Source: Nymphaea colorata
Taxonomy: Eukaryota; Streptophyta; Magnoliopsida; Nymphaeales; Nymphaeaceae
NCBI RefSeq assembly: GCF_008831285.2
Contig: NC_045139.1
Span: forward strand, 7,658,204-7,722,203
DNA: 64,000 nucleotides
Direction of reading: 5' to 3'
Shown: positions 1 to 10,438 of the stretch, in pieces
Position numbering within the stretch: the first letter of the stretch is position 1
Layout of the letters: each line of letters begins with the position of its first letter
Notes under the pieces: generated by a model
Databases searched by the model: none
Told to the model about the DNA's origin: nothing
The model's input: only the letters and a program-made list of their open reading frames with translations
Position numbers and translations under genes: made by a program

Positions 1-560
1 TTCGATTGTGGATGGTAAGCTGTACTCATTTGTAGCTTGGTCCTCAGTCATGCAAAACAATTTTGCCAAAAGATGCTAAAAAACAAGGGGTTGCAATCAC
101 TTTCTATTGATCGCAGCATGCCATGCAATTTCCGAACATGTTCTTGGAATTCTTTTGCTACTTGTTTGGCAGAAAAGAGATTTGCCAAGGCTATAAAATG
201 TGCATATTGGATAAACAATCTACTACCACCAGTAACCGACTCCTCTTTGGATTGGGGCAACCCTTCAATGGAATCCATGGACAAGTCTTCCGAGATTCTG
301 GTGAATAGGCATGGGGTGAAGAAGGCTTACTGGACGAAGAGTTTTATACTTATGTCGTCAATAAGTATTGGATGCCTTCATATATTCTGAGTTTCTGTTC
401 GTCCTACCAGTTTCCCTCTTCATTCCTGGCCAAAAAAAAGTCTAGCGGATTCACTTATATGTCCCCTCTTCCCCTTGATGTCCCCCTTCTACTCCTTCAT
501 GGAAATGGGAAATCAGTTGCCTGATCAGATTTGAAGTCGGTGGCACACAGACTGTTTTGG
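1..560 (-). pseudogene. Integrase remnant of the gypsy element
   Basis: Minus-strand frames give an H2C2-type zinc-binding stretch (histidine-rich motif ending in GGHQGEEGTYK, about 451-560), then a WPGMK-like segment near 400. Further down is the catalytic-core part with the signatures YAHFIAL, SAKQVAKEF and LHGMLRSIESD (about 48-284), where the second catalytic Asp is still present. Several frames are needed, so it is broken. The last catalytic Glu and the C-terminal domain would lie left of position 1. Confidence 0.8.
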
Positions 561-979
561 TAATAAAGGTATGGTTCCTTTCACCTATATCCATAAGTCT
601 GGACTGAGTTGTGCTCCAACTGCATCTTCTTTTCCTGCAGGGTCCTAGAAGTGCTATGTGCTTATTGTAGCTTGCACATCTCCAAAGTAGGCCTGCACAA
701 CAATGGTAAGAAACTTTGTAATTCAGCCTTACCTTCATCCTCATATTTTCGAGATTAACAGTTGGCTACTATATTCTCAGTCCTTTCTTACGTATGATGT
801 CAAATTCGTGCCCTGCCAACATCATGACCCATTTTAATTGAGTGGCATTGATTTTTTTCTGCCGCATACAGTGTCCCGAGCTGCTTTGGTCGATAAAAAC
901 CTAAAATTTCCTTCCCAGGTAATGATGCCATTTCTGAATGGCAAGAATCATCATTGTGAGCTCACACTCATATGCTGAC

Positions 980-1860
980 ATGCTCTTGAACCTCGTTCCT
1001 GTCGCCTTGCTGATAAAGCCATTGGATGTTTCCCTTGGCTTAAAACAGCTCCCACTCCACTTTTGGAGGCATCAGTCTACACATCGTAAAGTTTATTGAA
1101 GTCTGGCGTGTCTAAAACTGGGGTGTTTATAATGGCCTGTTTAAGCTTCTCAAATGCAGCGTCTTTGTCTATCCCGTACAAAATGGTCTTTCTTTAGCAT
1201 GCTGGCCAATGGAGCAACAATAAGGCCATAGTGTCTAACGAATCTGTGGTAGTAACCTGCAAGGCTTAAAAAGCTCTCAACCCCTTCAACCCAATTGGTA
1301 ACTTCCACTTTCATATAGCTGCCACTTTATCCTCTTCCATTTCCGTCTTCATTGAGAGATGGTGTGACCTAAATAGGACATTTGTTCACTGCCGAATGCA
1401 CGCTTAGAAGATATACCATGAGGCTGATGGACTCTCAAGCACTTGTAACACCACCTTAAATGGCCTCGATGTTCCTCTTTATTTCTTTGTAAGTCAGTAT
1501 ATCATTGAAAAAACAAGGACAAACCTTCTCAAAAAATGGACGAAAAATGTGATTTGTTAAGGCTTGGAATGTCATGGTTGCATTTGTTAATCCGAAGGGC
1601 ATTACCTTGAATTCATAATCACTTTCGTGCATATGAAATGTGGTCTTGCAATATATCTTCCTTGGCCATACGAATTACCCTGCGCCTTAGGTTCAACTTG
1701 GAATAGATTGCATCCCCTTGTAATTCGTCCAACAACTCTCAATAACAGGGATGAGATATCTATTCTTGATCATGATTGTATTGAGTGCCCTATAATCAAC
1801 ACAAGATCTCCAAGTCGCGATTTTTTTCTTACTAACAAGCCTGGAGAAGAATAAGGGCTC
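980..1860 (-). pseudogene. Reverse transcriptase and RNase H remnant of the gypsy element
   Basis: The minus strand encodes the fingers motif SSPGLLVRKK followed by WRSCVDYRALNTI (about 1780-1855), then a VMPFGLTNA-like motif (about 1570-1610) and a degenerate catalytic box in which the usual aspartate pair reads FNDIL (about 1520). Downstream, about 1000-1150, there is an RNase H start with TDASKSGVGAVLSQ. Between them is the typical connecting segment with GYYHRFVRHYG (about 1230-1260). Stops and frameshifts interrupt the reading frame and the metal-binding Asp of the RT box appears replaced, so no activity is expected. Confidence 0.82.
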
Positions 1861-2140
1861 CTACTAGGCTCGATCTCCCATCAGCATGTTTTGTTTAGTT
1901 TTTCTATCTCCCCTTTTTGTATATGGTTGTATCCATATGGTCTTAGATTAACTAGCTTAGACCCAACCTCTAGTTTGGTGATCAAATTCACAACTAGGAG
2001 GCAGTACTTTAAGACCCTCAAACACATCTTACATATGCACCCATAATATCTTGCAGAAATGATGGGTTCCTTCGACTTGTCACTTAACTGCTGGCTGCTC
2101 GATTCAGTTGTCATTAGCAGAAAATACAGTCCCTCTTGGT

Positions 2141-2600
2141 CTAATTTTTGCAGGTTGTAGGTTGTAGATTGTCATTACGACAAGGCTGTGCTGCAGTTAC
2201 AGCCTGGATATAAATAGGTCCACAAGCTCCTTTAAAAGTCATTATCATAGCAGTGAAATCCCATGCTACACTCCCCAACTGTTTGAGATTGAATACCAAA
2301 AACAAGGTCTTTTCTACCCATAGCCAGGGAAATAGCTCCACAATGAATTTCTGATTGTTTTTCTCTCTTTCTTCTTGAGGGTAGCATCCCTTAGACCGTA
2401 ATGAACTCTCATTACCCACCACCACTTTGAATCCTAGTTGTTCAAGTATCTTGCATGCACATATTTCAGCAGTCATTTCCCTAATAAAATTATGCATGGA
2501 ACCCATGTCCACCAATATACTAATGTTGCACCCTTTCAATTTCCCAACACATGCATCACTTGGGGAACATTGTCCCCTCCTAGCCATGAATAGATATCTC
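2141..2600 (-). pseudogene. Aspartic protease remnant of the gypsy element
   Basis: An uninterrupted minus-strand stretch of about 148 codons resembles the plant gypsy retropepsin region. It has ISILVDMGSMHNFI, where the family normally has D-S-G, so the catalytic triplet here reads D-M-G. Further on, near 2240-2290, come a hydrophobic stretch and a QLGSVAWDFTAM segment corresponding to the family's W-L...WDF.K.. motif. It lies between gag and RT as expected. The altered D-S-G triplet and flanking stops mark it as non-functional. Confidence 0.75.
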
Positions 2601-2699
2601 AGGAATTAACTCTTCCAGAGTGTCCTCAGCCTCACTTTCTGCCCCTTCATCAACTGTTTCGGGAGGCCTCTCATGATTCGTCCATTGAGTACATATGTA

Positions 2700-3640
2700 G
2701 CTTTTTACATGTGTGCTCGGGGCTCTATTTCTCGTCACATTGAAAGCAAAGGCCCTTCCTCCTATGTTCTTTAATCTGGTCTGGGTTCAATCTTTTAATT
2801 AACACTTGCTTGTTTCTAGGAGGTTCATTGGCTGCTGGCAATCCTTTCTGTTTTCTTTTATCGCCACATGTTCCCTATCAGCACCTTACCCATTTGCTCT
2901 CCTTCCAATCGATAATCAGCCTGCTAGATTTCTTTCAGCTATTCGTGCTAACTCAAAAGCTTCCAAGAGACTTTGGCGCCTTGCCTCCTGCACTTCTATG
3001 TGGTATTCTTCTTTTAACCCTTCAAGTAAGGTGCCAATCAATGATTTGATGGGCCACCCATTACCATATTGCTTAATTTTTCAAAGTCTGTCTGGTATTC
3101 ACTCACCTTCTTAGATTAATTCTACGTTGTAGTCTACACATGTGGAGGGTCCAAAACTCCCTGTTAGCTCCTCCACAAAGGAATCCCACTATGGCTTCCC
3201 CTGCTGAGCAACTAACCACCTGTACCAGCTGTTTGCTGCCCCCTCCAAATGAACTGCCGCATGAGAGACCCTCCATTCCGGTAGAATTCTTTGACGATCA
3301 AAGAACTGTTCTGTCCTGAATGCCCAGCTTAATGGATGATCTCTATAAAATTTAGGAAACTCATTTTGGGACGCTGATATACCCATTCGTTTCCATTAGT
3401 ATTTGGTAAACCAATAGAGGCACCATTAGGAGGTGGTGACGTGGCGGAGATGGATTTGAAGGACCGTGCGAAGGTGTCATAGATTCAGCCCCCCACGTTT
3501 CATCCCTCTTCCATCAGTTGTTCACCCTCCTGTGTGGCTGATTTCCTCTCTCAGCAATGTCGTCAGCTCTTGATGCTCAAACAATATGGACTGCGTCTTT
3601 TTTGCCATATCAATCATACCTCAATAAATACAAAAACTAC
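2700..3640 (-). pseudogene. Gag remnant of the gypsy element, with a zinc knuckle
   Basis: Minus-strand codons at 3189-3386 match the plant gypsy gag N-terminal region (FPKFYRDHPLSWAFRTEQFF, then AAVHLEGAANSWYRW). At about 2930-3050 comes the C-terminal gag signature GLKEEYHIEVQEARRQSLLEA. At about 2703-2765 a GLCFQCDEK...PEHTCK zinc knuckle is seen, with an in-frame stop between its cysteines. A possible start codon lies near 3615. The frame changes several times. Confidence 0.75.
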
Positions 3641-4040
3641 AATTTATACAAGATAAGAGAGAGTGAGAGAGAGCGGTTGGAGTCTCCAGTGGCTAGAATT
3701 CTAGGTGTTGGACAGTTGGAGAGTCCAGCGGCTAGCAGAGTCAGCTGAAATGTTCACTGACAAAAAAATAGAAATAGAAATACAAGAAAAAGAAAAAATA
3801 AGAAATACAAATGTACAAAGAAAAAATGCAATATTAAAATTTAAAAGTCTGTAGTCTGTAAGAGGGAGATAACTCACCCACATGCAGCCTAACCTCACTG
3901 AGAATTAGGGTAAAGGCCCTCTGAGCACGAGGGATTCACTTTATTAAGATCAACCATGCCCTAATATATCATGTAAGTCCCTTATAAGGGCCTGAAATGG
4001 GTCTGTTACTCTTTTAAGACCCGACCATATCCCCTATTCT
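3640..4040 (-). repeat. Probable 5' LTR/leader of the gypsy element
   Basis: Between the gypsy gag and the copia gag lies about 400 bp without coding potential. On the minus strand it has TATA-like boxes (about 3960-3990) and an AATAAA signal (about 3940), followed by a T-rich and CT-rich leader. This fits an LTR in position and composition. No second copy is in the window, so the ends cannot be set; a TGATATGTAG start near 4053 is one candidate. Confidence 0.45.
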
Positions 4041-4047
4041 ATTAGTA

Positions 4048-4820
4048 CTACATATCAGGGTCTGATGCTGTCACATTGCTTGGCTGTAATGCATTATCAT
4101 CCTTATGCTGAACAAAATTGACATTATGCCTGGGTTCTTTCTGTTGAGTGTTGACTGAAACTCCATGTGAGGGCAAATCCCAACAGTCTGCTGCACTATG
4201 ACCGCATTTCTTATTTACCTGACATATGATCACACGCTTCTATCATTAGTATTATGTGGTAATGGTAGAATTCCCTTTCTAGACAAATAAAATCTAGCTT
4301 TACCTTTGCCTCTTCCTCCTTTTCGTTAAATTTGTCCGTCCTCGACAATGGGTTGCCCAATGTTGGCCAGTTTATCTGAGATGCCTTTCATTTGTTCGTG
4401 TTTTCCATAACTTATGAATCCTTTTTCCTGTATTCTAGACCTCCTCCTTCAACTACATGGCATACTTTTCTGAAATTTGAGAATATATCTCATGGAGCAT
4501 CCACCAAATCTCCTTGGCATTCATCCATCATCTGTGCTGACAAGTACTTCCCAAGACAAGGTAGATATGCAACAACATTCTGTCTTAGCACACCCGAAGA
4601 CAATAGCAGCATATGTATTTGGAGTCTTGGACTGACTTTCTATTCTCTCCTTCCCCTTTTGTCTCTTCAAAGAACCTAGGTGGGATAGGATCAGACTCAT
4701 GCAAGTGTCCATCAAGTCTAATGTTGTAAATGGAGGCATTTGATCTGCCCAGATCAGGTAATAGGAGGACATCAACTTCTCCAGGAACAATGGTTGGGAA
4801 GAAAAGATGGCTTATGGCCA
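4048..4820 (-). pseudogene. Ty1/copia-type gag remnant
   Basis: Minus-strand frames give the plant copia gag pattern: KLMSSYYLIWADQMPPFTTLDLMD near 4700-4785, corresponding to the family's 'KL...NYL.W..Q....L....L..' segment, then a D-x-L-V-D-x-P-like segment (about 4490-4510). The zinc knuckle C-x-V-x-x-K-C-G-H-x-A-x-D-C is at about 4190-4233. Pieces are in different frames. Nothing of copia protease, integrase or RT follows, because the gypsy LTR begins immediately downstream. Confidence 0.7.
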
Positions 4821-5137
4821 AAGAAAAGCGGGAATTTTAGCCATGGCACACAAATTGTAGCTTTAAACTGATTGGAAGAGCAGAGGGGGTTCAAATGTAT
4901 GAATGGAGACAAACATTAGGTTCACGCTCTTTTTCTCCATGTAAGAATAGAGGACTAAAGAAAGGAAAGACATGAGAGGTATAAGAAAGGAGTTCTAGCC
5001 GTGAGTGTTTTATAGAAAGCAGCCACCCAAATGAAACAAAACAGCAAACAGAGTCTGCTCAGATTGAGAGCAAATTCAGACAGATGAAGTAGCGGTTCAA
5101 GAAGAAGGGAAAAGGTATTGAGCAGGTGAACAAAGGA

Positions 5138-5175
5138 GGGGGGGGGGGTTGTGGGGGAGAGAGAGAGAGAGACCT
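5138..5175 (+). repeat. Poly-G run followed by GA repeat
   Basis: An uninterrupted run of about eleven G is followed by TTGTGGGGG and a (GA)n tract. It lies in the leader of the copia remnant. Such a run is prone to slippage and assembly error. Confidence 0.8.
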
Positions 5176-5208
5176 TGGACCAATCAGAGAGTATACCAAA
5201 ACACCTAT

Positions 5209-5218
5209 TCTGATACCA
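5209..5218 (-). other. Primer-binding site for initiator tRNA-Met (copia element)
   Basis: The minus strand reads TGGTATCAGA, the standard complement to the 3' end of plant initiator tRNA-Met used by copia and gypsy elements. It lies upstream (minus-strand sense) of the copia gag remnant, exactly where a primer-binding site belongs. Confidence 0.65.
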
Positions 5219-5451
5219 TATAAACTTTTCCAGCAGGAAACCTTGATTGGGACTGAAGAGACAGGAGTTAAGAGTCATGAGAGCACTGGCCAAGGTCCCA
5301 TGATGGAAAGGTGAAAGGCCTTCAGCTCTTTCCATTATTATCAATAAAAGAGATTGGTTTACGTTGGTGTTCCAGAAAATGCTATAATACCTCAAGTGGA
5401 ATTAGTTATTACAGAAATAGAACCATTTATGAGAAATTACTGAAAGCAACA
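5219..5451 (-). repeat. Probable 5' LTR of the copia element
   Basis: The DNA next to the primer-binding site begins on the minus strand with TGTTGC (5451-5446). It contains a TATA-like GTATTATAGC, then TTTTATTGATAATAATGG, a composition typical of short copia LTRs. The length, about 230 bp, is in the normal range. No matching 3' LTR is in the window, so this is inferred from position and motifs. Confidence 0.45.
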
Positions 5452-8400
5452 CTATGATAATATAACTATAGTCCTAAGAAATGTTCCCTCTTTACCGACT
5501 ATAGCTATGAAAGCTTCTGTTTGTACTTTGTGCTTTTTGCATGCATGTGTGTATGTGCATATGCTCTATGTGCATACAGTTGTATATTTATAAATGGAGG
5601 GGTCTTAAGTATAAACCTATGCATGCATTTTTTTTTTTTTTTTTGTGGAATGGGTTGCAAGTAGATCTAGAAAATTAAGAATTTTGTGTTATTTTTGCAA
5701 CTTATATGACATTTTACAAGCCATCTTCGTTTCATCCTAAAACATGAAGAGTTTCCTTTTTTTTTTATGAATTATATGATGTTTAGTGAACTATGTTTTA
5801 TTTATTTGTTCATTTTTGTTCCACAAAATAAGTGTACTTTCTCGGCTTGCAAATATACTATAACTCTCTTCACAGAGAAGCTCCAGGAATTCCAAGATGG
5901 CCTTTTAGTAATCTAAGCTCTGTAATGACTGGATTACATTAATATCAGCATGTTAATCTACCTCTGAACCCCATTTCATGATTCACATGGAGCCATATAA
6001 GCTAGTCCAGGCTGGTTCATCTGTCCAAGTCCACTGCTTTGTGTGTCTTTTGGTTAATAAGTGGCGATTTGCAATTTTCTATTAAACATTTCTCTAGCAT
6101 TATATTTACTCATTTATTCATTTAACTCTTTACTTTCAAGCAAGGGGATGATCCTTGATTTTACTAGACCCTCCTGTTCAAAAAGCACATCCTTATTCCT
6201 GAGCAACCCACTCTTTTCAGTTTCTCTTGGCGATCTAAAGTAAATAAATTTTACGACGACGAGCCATGCGAAGAAGATGGTATTACACATCTTATGGCTT
6301 CTCATTTATGATAGTTTGTTTTGTGAGAGTCTTGGGAATACTGTGAAATGAATTTGAGACCATATGTCCATGGATGAGATAATGGTTGCTTAAGCTTTGT
6401 GACTCTTAGAGTGTTATTACATGGGTTTTTGAAAAAATGTTCATTTAGGTTCAACTGTTCTACTGTCAAAGCTTGAAAAACCTGTAATCAAAAGATCACC
6501 TTCATCGGTGTTCATATTCTACTCTTCTATTGTGGTTGAAACTTTTTAATTTTAAAATGGTTCTGGCTTTTTTAGATAATTGTTTTATCTATAGAATGTT
6601 GTCCTATTCATCAATGCATGTTTACTGCATTTCTATTTTTGTTTTACACAAACTGGCCCTTCTAGTACCTGATTTCTTTTTTGTGTTTTTTTTGGCATGC
6701 TTCTCACAAGTGCCTTACTAAGTGGCTTCATTTCTGTTAATCTGGATGATCGCATCTCCAACCCTGTTTAGATTTGCTCTCTGGATGTCTCAGAGTCTTT
6801 ACAGGGCTTCTTCTCTACCTTGTATCTTACCAGATGTGGGTTTATGCTGTCAGCAACCCTCAGTGTGGAAATGTCAGAGATTGTGTATCCTTCCACCAAT
6901 TGTATGTACTGTTCCAATTGCCATGTACTCTTCTTTGACAATTATTGTGTAGGGTCAGACACCATGATGTTTGTAATCCTTTCTCTCAACAAAATGCGGT
7001 GCTTGGGTTGGGTTGCCTTGTAACTGTATTCTGGGTTACCATGGGGTTATACGTGTATGTGGCTCACCACTTGCCCTACCAATATATATGTAACATACTC
7101 TGTGGGTGGGATTTGTATTATTTTCCTTTCTTGGTTGTTAAGGTGATTTGGGATCTTGTAAGTTTGGAAAGGTAGATATCGTGCCCTGTCTGGATTGCTG
7201 GTATTACCACTAATCTGGAGATACAGTAATCATCATGTACTTTGAGCCACAGCTGGAAATCAATTGTACATGCTTATGGATTCTTTTGTACTAGGGCTTA
7301 GAGCCCTACTTTGCTTTGTACTTGTATTCTGGAGGTAGATACTCTTTTGTTCTTGATTTTGTATTTAGCTTTGAAGTACCTGCTAATTTGTACTCCCCAT
7401 TCATGTAAGTCAGAATGAGGGACCACATTTGTAACTGGGAGTTTATGTAATGTGTTGCCTTGTAACTACATTTAGGATAAGTGTGTAATTGGTTGATGTT
7501 TACCTTTTTGTTAAATGCACTTGCATGTGCACTTTGTCTGCATTCCCCTGAGAAGATTCATGTTTGATGTGCACAATGATTCTAGTGCTTCATTTGTATC
7601 TGGAATATGCTGATGATATCTGCTCAGTGCCAAAGGCCTTCACTGTAAGGCCATGCTGGCAACTGTTGGCTTCACAGTCACAATTCCATGATTGGTTGTA
7701 GCTCTTGTTAAATTGTTTTTTCTGTCCATCTTTTATGTACTGCTATAATTGCTTTGTCGTTGGCTTGGTAGGGTATGCTGTGGTGGTTGAGACCGCAAAA
7801 TCTTCTTTCTTTTCTCTTTATTAGTTGTTGACAGACTTTTACTATTTGAGGGGATAAAAGATTCTTTACCATTGAATTATTTGGTAGGACATGCTCCCAG
7901 ACGTATTGGGTGTGGGAGTGACCAAACAAAGACACGGATATATTTTGTGCTTCTTTTATTACTTTGTGTCGTATATGCATGTGGATCTGATTGCCTTGTT
8001 GATGATGGAAAGTTGGTTGGCAGTTCGTCATTCATTCAGGTACCTGCATATTTTCAATAGTGCTCTAGAAGTGTGTAAACGGATTGTGGTTGCTTGTATC
8101 TTCTGGAGTGCCTGTGGGCGCAGATTGTGGAAATAAAGGTTCTTATTTTTCCCAAATGAGATTTAGTTAGATCACGATGCAGTGTAAGCCTGCGAAAAGA
8201 GCTGGGTTCTCTTGGGTCCAGATATGTTCAAATTTGATCCAGATCTCGTCTGTTTTAGTTGGTATGCCTATCTAGTCTACGACAGTAAGAAGATTGTTGT
8301 GTTACACATATACCTCGCAAGAACACATTCTTGTTTTAGGAAATATGATGTGATTATTTCCAGCATTTGATTGTTGGATTTAATAATGTTTATGACATCC

Positions 8401-9920
8401 TCCTTTACGAAACAGCAATTTGTGTTCCAGGCGGACAGTTCTGCTGTGTAAATTCACTTAATGTCATCCATATTTAATTGTCATTGACAAATCTATTTTT
8501 GACATTTGATTTATAAGGTAATTTCCCCCCTTTTGTCTATACTGACGATGTTCGGCTGCTTATCCTAATTATGTGCTTCGTAAATAAGTCTGTCCTCTGT
8601 TGGAAATATTTGTTCGACATTCTGTGTGCATTGTTTCCCTCCTTTCATCTTTCTAAGAGAATCTCCGACCATCTTATTAAAAGACGACTTCTTGTTGGAA
8701 ATTCAATTTCAGGTTCTTATTTGTAATGTTCAAGGTTGGGATGATTTTGTCATGGTTACTGTGTGGATGAATATGTCGATGGCTCGTGCTAGGAAGTTTA
8801 GAAAACCATTTGGTTTAAACATCCTTATTTGATCTTCTCTTAGGCATGCTTTCAGTTCTTTACGATCTGTCTTGCGAGAAAAATCTGTCATGACCATTGG
8901 CAGCAGTGCTATGCCGTTGAGCCTGCTTTGATTAACATGGAAAGGTTGGATCTATCTAAACTGCCAACCTGAATCAAAGTTCTCTTGGGTTGGATGAAGC
9001 AAATTGGATGTGATTTAATGGTAGTCATTTGCATTTAGGCTCAAGTTTATACTTAATTTAAATTTGATTACATCTTGCAGACATCAGACTGGCCGTCTTT
9101 TGTTCGGTTGTTGCAGAAATCATGCCATTCGGCCAAAATCTGAACTATACGGGGCCAGATTTGGTCTGCTTCTACTGTTTGAAGCGGGTTTCTGTAACCC
9201 TTTGTCGGGCCGCCGTTGCCTCCTGTGTGCATCGACTCACTAGAGCCGTCGTGGCTCCAATGGATGTTACTGAGTATTACGAAGTTTTCAGTGATAATAT
9301 AATATAGTGTTTGCATATTTTAAACGGCCTTATACACGACAACAAATGTATTTTAATTGTTTATTATGATAGATGAACCAAGTTAGTCTCTCTTAGCTTT
9401 TTAATTTCTTACTGGGTTGGTTACAAGTGAGCTTTGGTAAGCTGATCCAAGTAGAAGGCCAAGTGCTTGGCCCATTTCCCAGCCCCGTTGTCTATTCAGA
9501 GTCCATTATCAATTTTCTCATCTCACCGTCCCGGTTACTGTCACCATTTAAATTGTCATTACTCAACTGAGCATGTGTGTGTATATATATATATATATAG
9601 CTGATAGTTGTTAGATGGTTTAAAATTCAAAATTTCAACGTTAAAATGACTAAAAATCATTGTTAAAGCCACTTTATACCATTGGCGCATCATAAACCAT
9701 TGCAAGTGCCAGTGTAGTAATTGACTTGGTTACTTCTTTATCATGTACGAGTGAGAGCAGATCGGGTCAGGCCGAGCATCGCAGGGCACTAGTATGCATT
9801 GAATTAGTGATTTCGTTGCCATTGCGTTCAATAAAATCAGATACACTCATTATGGATTTTAATCAGGTTCGGTTAGTCTGACAAATTTGACTGCGTAAGA
9901 GTGACAAATGCTCAACTATT
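5452..9920. other. Gene-free stretch, strongly T-rich on the plus strand
   Basis: No open reading frame here resembles a known protein, and no RNA gene was recognised. The plus strand has a clear excess of T over A from about 6400 to 9000, much like the introns of the two genes at the right end of the window. This could mean an unannotated plus-strand noncoding transcript or a large intron, but no convincing exon was found. A short (TA)n tract is at 9583-9598. Confidence 0.5.
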
Positions 9921-10170
9921 CACAATTGGTTTCCCGGAAAGCATTGAACCAATGATCACCCAGGACTTCTGTGTCCCACTAGTGGCGCAAAGGGCTGTGC
10001 ACCACGGTAGGGTTTTCAATTAGGTGAAGTCGTTAACAAGGGAACCTGCGGCTGGATGGCGATAGGGGTTGGGTGGGGGTTTTGACTGAGGTGAAGTCGT
10101 AACCAGGTAGCCGTAGGGGAACTCGTGGCTGGATGGCACTAGGGGCCGGGAATTGTGGGGTTCTATGCAC
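9921..10170 (+). pseudogene. Nuclear copy of mitochondrial small-subunit rRNA (rrn18) 3' end, partly duplicated
   Basis: From about 9921 the plus strand follows the 3' end of plant mitochondrial 18S rRNA: AATTGGTTTCCCGGAAAGC, then CCAATGATCACCCA, GACTTCTGTGT, CCACTAGTGGC, ACCACGGTAGGG and the conserved GTGAAGTCGT...GGAACCTGCGGCTGGAT terminus (to about 10056). A second copy of the terminal part follows at about 10070-10135 (GGTGAAGTCGTAACCAGGTAGCCG, given here as GGTGAAGTCGTAACC plus AGGTAGCCG, then GGCTGGATGG), and a short third trace (TGCACGGTAG) at about 10165. Point changes and small deletions show it is not functional. The GCGGCTGGAT ending fits organellar/bacterial-type rRNA and excludes nuclear 18S; the rest fits mitochondrial better than plastid sequence. 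Confidence 0.78.
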
Positions 10171-10364
10171 GGTAGAAGCTTTCTTCACAAGGATGGTTTC
10201 TCCATAGACAATGCAACCTTAAATCATGTTTCTAATCTGCATCATTTACCCTCGTAGGAGCCACTCTTCTTCATCTGCCTGCATTGCATCAACGTCGACT
10301 AAATAATGTAGTCCGTTTTAGTATACATTTACAATTAGTTTCTGTCGGAAACGATAACACAACA

Positions 10365-10438
10365 GGTGCTGTGGTGTAGTCGGTTATCACGTCAGTCTTA
10401 CACACTGAAGGTCCCCAGTTCGAACCTGGGCAGCACCA
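10365..10438 (+). tRNA. tRNA-Val (anticodon UAC)
   Basis: The 74-nt sequence folds as a full cloverleaf. A 7-bp acceptor stem pairs GGTGCTG with CAGCACC, followed by discriminator A. The D arm is GTGT...ATCAC, the anticodon stem is TCAGT/ACTGA around loop CTTACAC (anticodon TAC at 10399-10401), and the T stem is CCCAG/CTGGG around TTCGAAC. It has no intron and no encoded CCA, and a T-rich terminator (CTTTTATT) follows directly, as for a nuclear RNA polymerase III gene. It decodes valine GUA codons. Confidence 0.95.

Larger units (their letters stand above)
1..4040 (-). mobile_element. Degenerate Ty3/gypsy LTR retrotransposon, cut by the window's left edge
   Basis: On the minus strand, reading from high to low coordinates, the order is LTR/leader-like DNA (about 3640-4040), gag (about 3640-2700, with a zinc knuckle), aspartic protease (about 2600-2140), reverse transcriptase (about 1860-1450), RNase H (about 1330-980) and integrase (about 560-1). 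Protease-RT-RNase H-integrase is the Ty3/gypsy order, as opposed to the copia order. Every domain is interrupted by stops and frameshifts, so the element is dead. The 3' part of integrase and the 3' LTR lie outside the window. The upstream edge near 4040 abuts a copia-type gag, which suggests that one element was inserted into or beside the other. The family assignment is firm; the exact ends are not. Confidence 0.85.

Noticed and set aside
9122-9307. 61-codon frame with Cys-rich composition following a TTGCAG acceptor-like string
   Set aside because: No second exon or known domain could be linked to it.
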